This document shows, piece by piece, positions 5,503 to 8,335 of a stretch of 8,335 nt of DNA; the stretch's first letter is position 1; each line of letters begins with the position of its first letter. Origin of the DNA: Deltaproteobacteria bacterium (lineage in GTDB: Bacteria > Myxococcota > UBA796 > SXON01); the NCBI GenBank assembly GCA_947483545.1, contig CANKNP010000235.1:1-8335 (forward strand), in the 5' to 3' direction. The notes beneath the pieces are model-generated. The model saw only the letters and a program-made list of their open reading frames with translations, was not told where the DNA came from and did no database searches. Made by a program: the position numbers and the translations under genes.

Positions 5503-6779
5503 AGACGAGTCACTTGGAGGTGCTGCTCGCGGGGGCCCCTGTGGGCACCCTGACCCGGACGGTTCCCGCACCGTGGACGTTCCGGTACGCGGAGAACTGG
5601 CAGACGTCGCCCGCCAGCTACCCGCTGTCCCTCTCCATGCCGCTGGCACGTCCAGAGCATGGAGAGCCGATCCTGGAGAGCTGGCTTTGGGGCTTGCTGC
5701 CCGACAACGACCGCGTGCTCGACCGCTGGGGCCGCCGATTTCAGGTCTCCGCGCGCAACCCGTTCGCGCTGCTCGCGCACGTTGGCGAGGACTGCGCTGG
5801 GGCCGTGCAGATCGTGCGACCGGAGCGGGTGGCGCACCTCGTGGAGGGTGGACCTGTCGAGGCGGAGTGGCTTGACGACCGAGCCGTTGGCGCGCGGCTG
5901 AGGGCGCTGGGTGGCGACTCCGCCGCCTGGCGGAACCCCTCGGATCGCGGGCAGTTCAGCCTCGCGGGTGCGCAACCCAAGACCGCACTCCTCCGGCTCG
6001 ACGGCCGCTGGGGGGTGCCGTTCGGTCGCACGCCCACCACGCACATTCTGAAGCCGCCCACCGCTGCGCTGGAGGGGCACGCCGAGAATGAGCACTTCTG
6101 CCTTGCGCTCGCCCGCCAGGTTGGGCTGCCGGCGGCCCGGTCGGAGGTGATCGGGTTCGACGGCGAGGTCGCCATTGTGATCGAGCGATACGACCGGGTG
6201 AACGCCAACGGAGCCATCCGCCGCGTTCACCAGGAAGATCTCTGCCAGGCGTTGGGTCTCCCGCCGATCTCCAAGTACCAGAACGAAGGCGGCCCAAGTC
6301 CCGCCCACGTCGCGGCGCTGCTCAAGGGGGCGTCGAGCCATCCCGCGGACGACGTCGCCACCTTCGTCGATGCCCTCGTCTTCCACTGGTTGGTCGCCGG
6401 CACCGACGCCCATGGGAAAAACTATTCCATCCTTCACGGGCCCGGCGGGCGCGTTCGGCTCGCCCCGCTCTACGACATCGCTAGTGCGCTGCCCTATCCG
6501 CACCTGGCGTCCGGACACCTGAAGCTCGCGATGAAAATTGGCGGCGAGTATCGGCTCCGGTACATCGGGCGCCCCCGCTGGCTGCGGGCTGCCGCGGAGG
6601 TTGGCATGGCCGGCGACGACCTCGTGGCTCGCGCCAGGGGTCTGGCCACCGCCGTGTCTGTTGGAGCTGCCGTGGTCGCGGCGCAGTGTCGCGCGCAGGG
6701 GCTTGAACACCCCATCGTGGACCGCCTTGCCGAGGCGATCACCTCCCGGGCGCACGCATGCGGGACGCGGCTGGGATGA
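5499..6779 (+). CDS. hipA: HipA-like serine/threonine kinase toxin
   Basis: This 426-residue kinase of the HipA family is near the 440 of E. coli HipA. In E. coli HipA phosphorylates glutamyl-tRNA synthetase (GltX), blocks charging and induces a stringent, drug-tolerant state; the target here is unknown. The N-terminal subdomain (about 1-105) carries P-L-S-L-S-M-P-L at 42-49 and L-L-P-D-N at 66-70. The loop F-S-L-A-G-A-Q-P-K-T-A-L (153-164) holds Ser154, equivalent to the autophosphorylated Ser150 of E. coli. Lys185 (T-H-I-L-K) is the likely ATP-contacting lysine. G-T-D-A-H-G-K-N at 301-308 gives catalytic Asp303 and Asn308, and L-Y-D at 324-326 gives metal-binding Asp326. All key residues are present, so the toxin appears active. 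The start overlaps the hipB stop, with GGAG eight bases upstream. Its expression should follow hipB and the operators upstream of it. Confidence 0.95.
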   Translation: MKTSHLEVLLAGAPVGTLTRTVPAPWTFRYAENWQTSPASYPLSLSMPLARPEHGEPILESWLWGLLPDNDRVLDRWGRRFQVSARNPFALLAHVGEDCAGAVQIVRPERVAHLVEGGPVEAEWLDDRAVGARLRALGGDSAAWRNPSDRGQFSLAGAQPKTALLRLDGRWGVPFGRTPTTHILKPPTAALEGHAENEHFCLALARQVGLPAARSEVIGFDGEVAIVIERYDRVNANGAIRRVHQEDLCQALGLPPISKYQNEGGPSPAHVAALLKGASSHPADDVATFVDALVFHWLVAGTDAHGKNYSILHGPGGRVRLAPLYDIASALPYPHLASGHLKLAMKIGGEYRLRYIGRPRWLRAAAEVGMAGDDLVARARGLATAVSVGAAVVAAQCRAQGLEHPIVDRLAEAITSRAHACGTRLG

Positions 6780-6817
6780 GGCGTGGTCTCCTCCGCCCAG
6801 CGCGCATCTGCAAACTC

Positions 6818-6839
6818 GGCGGGGGCCCCGCCCCCCTTT
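6818..6839 (+). terminator. Possible weak intrinsic terminator after hipA
   Basis: GGCGGGGGCCCCGCC (6818-6832) can form a six-base-pair G-C stem with a three-base loop, followed by CCCCTTT. The run of only three T residues is short for an intrinsic terminator, so it may be weak, may work with Rho, or may be chance in GC-rich DNA. It lies in the 92-base gap between hipA and the monooxygenase gene, where termination would be expected. Confidence 0.35.
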
Positions 6840-6871
6840 CATCCCCCTTGCGCCCGCGGTTCCAACCCCGC

Positions 6872-8182
6872 ATGATGCTCCCCATGCTCCCCATGCTCCT
6901 CCTGCTCCTCGCCTGCGCCCCCGAGACCCCCACCTGGCACGCGGACGTCGCGCCCATCCTCGTCGAGAAGTGCTCCGGGTGCCACGCTTCCGGGGAGATC
7001 GGCCCGTTCCCCTTGGACAGCTACGAATCCGCCGGTCCGATGGCCAGCGCGGCCAGCGCCGCGGTCGATGCGGGAACGATGCCCCCGTTCGATGCCTTCG
7101 AGACCGACGACTGCACCCCGCCGCTCTCGTGGAAGGACGACCCTCGGTTGTCCGACGACGAGAAGGCGACCTTGCGCGACTGGGCCGCGGCCGGTGCCCC
7201 CGAAGGAGACCCAGCGGACGCCGCCGCGCTGCCCAACGCCATTGCCACCGAATTGGAGGACGCGAGCCAGGAGCTGATCCCGGACCGCTCGTACACGACC
7301 TCTGGCGACGAGGACGAGTTTGTGTGTGTCAGCCTGGACCCCGGTCTCGGGACCGACCGCTGGTTCACCGGGATGCAGGTGATCCCTGGAAATGCGGAGG
7401 TGGTCCACCACGTCGTGCTGTTCTCGGATGCGGCGGGTGACTCCGCAGCGTGGGGAGATTCCTACACCGATTGTTCTGGCTTCGACAGTGGTGAGCCGTT
7501 GGGGGTGTGGGTGCCGGGCAGCCCGCCTACCGAGGTGCCGGATGGCAGCGGAATTCTCATGCCCGCGGGTGCGCGCGTGGTCATGCAGATGCACTACCAC
7601 CCGGTCGGCGTCGTCGCTGAACCCGACACCACGACGGTTCAGTTGAGCTGGCGAGACGATGCGCCTGAGTGGACCGCGCTGATCACCTCAATCGGGAATT
7701 TCGCCTCGGAGGAAGAGGGATTGCTCCCCGAAGAGGACGACCGCTGGCAGGTGGAATTCCGAATCCCGGCGGATGACGCCGACCACACCGAAACCCTGGC
7801 GCTCACCACCGAAGCGGGCGAGACCGACTTCTACTTTTTCTCCGTCGAGACCCACATGCACATGGTCGGCACCGGCATGGAGATCCGCTGGGAGCGCGCA
7901 GATCCGCGCCCCGCTGAACCCAAGGAGGACTGCCTGGTGCAGACCGGCTGGGACTTTGATTGGCAACGGACGTACTATTACGACGCCGAGATCGAAGACC
8001 TTCCGCGCGGGCGTGGGGGAGATTCGATTTGGATGCAGTGTACCTACGACAATACGCTGGACAACCCCAGCGTCGTCCGCGCGCTCGCGGATGCCGGGCT
8101 GACCGAGCCGATCGCCGTGAACCTGGGGGAGGGGTCGTTGGACGAGATGTGTATTGGGATCTTTGGGGTGGTGTATCAGTAG
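6872..8182 (+). CDS. Lipoprotein with cytochrome-c motif and copper type II monooxygenase domain
   Basis: This 436-residue protein is predicted to be exported and lipid-anchored. The signal peptide (1-14) ends L-L-A-C with Cys15 lipidated. A heme-c attachment motif C-S-G-C-H is at 34-38, in the context D-V-A-P-I-L...G-P-F-P-L typical of small cytochrome-c-like domains; Met70 (T-M-P-P) could be the distal ligand. The rest resembles copper type II monooxygenases (PHM and dopamine beta-monooxygenase). His179-His180 and His241 would form the CuH site; His328, His330 (H-M-H) and Met388 the CuM site. The known family hydroxylates a C-H bond using O2 and an electron donor; the substrate here is unknown. 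Additional cysteines (81, 152, 201, 354, 390, 427) suggest disulfides. ATG 6872 gives the shortest sensible signal peptide; earlier in-frame codons would add a basic, Pro-rich stretch overlapping hipA. No clear ribosome binding site is seen. The gene converges on the next one with a nine-base gap. Confidence 0.88.
   Translation: MMLPMLPMLLLLLACAPETPTWHADVAPILVEKCSGCHASGEIGPFPLDSYESAGPMASAASAAVDAGTMPPFDAFETDDCTPPLSWKDDPRLSDDEKATLRDWAAAGAPEGDPADAAALPNAIATELEDASQELIPDRSYTTSGDEDEFVCVSLDPGLGTDRWFTGMQVIPGNAEVVHHVVLFSDAAGDSAAWGDSYTDCSGFDSGEPLGVWVPGSPPTEVPDGSGILMPAGARVVMQMHYHPVGVVAEPDTTTVQLSWRDDAPEWTALITSIGNFASEEEGLLPEEDDRWQVEFRIPADDADHTETLALTTEAGETDFYFFSVETHMHMVGTGMEIRWERADPRPAEPKEDCLVQTGWDFDWQRTYYYDAEIEDLPRGRGGDSIWMQCTYDNTLDNPSVVRALADAGLTEPIAVNLGEGSLDEMCIGIFGVVYQ
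6875..6910 (+). repeat. Four tandem 9-base repeats in the signal peptide
   Basis: Two perfect copies of ATGCTCCCC (6875-6883, 6884-6892) are followed by ATGCTCCTC and CTGCTCCTC. They encode M-L-P, M-L-P, M-L-L, L-L-L, which is most of the signal peptide. Four in-frame ATG codons (6872, 6875, 6884, 6893) result, so the exact start is uncertain, although all alternatives leave the lipobox intact. Confidence 0.75.
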
Positions 8183-8191
8183 GCAGGGGCC

Positions 8192-8335
8192 CTACTTCGT
8201 CGCGATGCTCACGACATCGCCCAAGCTGATCGACACCGTGGGCGTGTTGGTCACGATCGCCTTGCCGTCGGGATCGCCGTAGACGTACTGCACAAAGCCC
8301 ACGTCGACCGAAAGAGCCTCGAACTTCAAGTGGCC
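8192..8335 (-). CDS. 3' end of an unidentified gene (partial)
   Basis: The minus strand reads 47 codons open from the window edge to a TAG at 8194-8192. The C-terminal residues alternate hydrophobic and polar (for example F-E-A-L-S-V-D-V-G-F and T-V-S-I-S-L-G-D-V-V), with a turn-like G-D-P-D-G-K, so this end is probably beta-rich. I cannot assign a family. Codon choice is GC-rich at third positions, like the neighbours, and the stop abuts the end of the convergent monooxygenase gene with nine bases between. Those two facts support a real gene. The 5' part lies outside the window. Confidence 0.6.
   Translation of the reverse strand, partial: GHLKFEALSVDVGFVQYVYGDPDGKAIVTNTPTVSISLGDVVSIATK

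Noticed and set aside
5268..6842. A 524-codon minus-strand open frame opposite hipBA.
   Set aside because: It is antisense to hipB and hipA, whose motifs are unambiguous, and shows no domain of its own.
6758..6871. An earlier start for the monooxygenase gene overlapping the end of hipA.
   Set aside because: It would put a basic, Pro-rich stretch of 38 residues ahead of a complete lipoprotein signal peptide and would run through the possible terminator hairpin.

Overview
The window is strongly GC-rich, with G or C at most third codon positions. It carries three predicted secreted lipoproteins with short signal peptides, one of them a cytochrome-c/copper-monooxygenase protein. This combination suggests a Myxococcota-like (former Deltaproteobacteria) chromosome. 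That placement is an inference from style and gene content, not from a marker phylogeny. The window is almost fully coding, and no stretch over 300 bases lacks a gene. I see no rRNA, tRNA, CRISPR array, insertion sequence or phage gene.

Layout, left to right. (1) A plus-strand block at 34-4040. It holds a 749-residue lipoprotein with beta-propeller-like repeats broken by a Gly/Pro/Ala-rich insertion. Next is prfB, encoding peptide chain release factor 2. It carries an intact programmed +1 frameshift site, so its true start is ATG 2316 and the gene is read in two frames. A small cysteine-rich lipoprotein follows, its start overlapping the prfB stop (ATGA). (2) On the minus strand at 4046-5005, a GHMP-family sugar kinase with galactokinase-type active-site residues converges on that block with a 5-base gap. 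(3) Divergent from it is a complete hipBA toxin-antitoxin operon (5164-6779). Its intergenic region holds two 18-bp operator-like sites of the form TGTC-N10-GACA, which flank and overlap a candidate promoter. (4) A plus-strand lipoprotein (6872-8182) joins a CxxCH heme-binding segment to a copper type II monooxygenase of the PHM/DBM type, with every expected copper ligand visible. (5) The 3' end of an unidentified minus-strand gene occupies 8192-8335.

How the parts work together. HipB and HipA form one regulatory unit: HipB should bind the two sites, repress the operon and neutralise the HipA kinase. RF2 regulates its own synthesis through the in-frame UGA at the frameshift site. The lipoproteins and the sugar kinase share no evident pathway, and I do not claim one.

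I found no clearly new multi-gene system. The observations most worth following are the hipBA operator pair, the heme/copper monooxygenase fusion, the frameshifted prfB that simple gene calling would truncate, and the short galactokinase-like enzyme.
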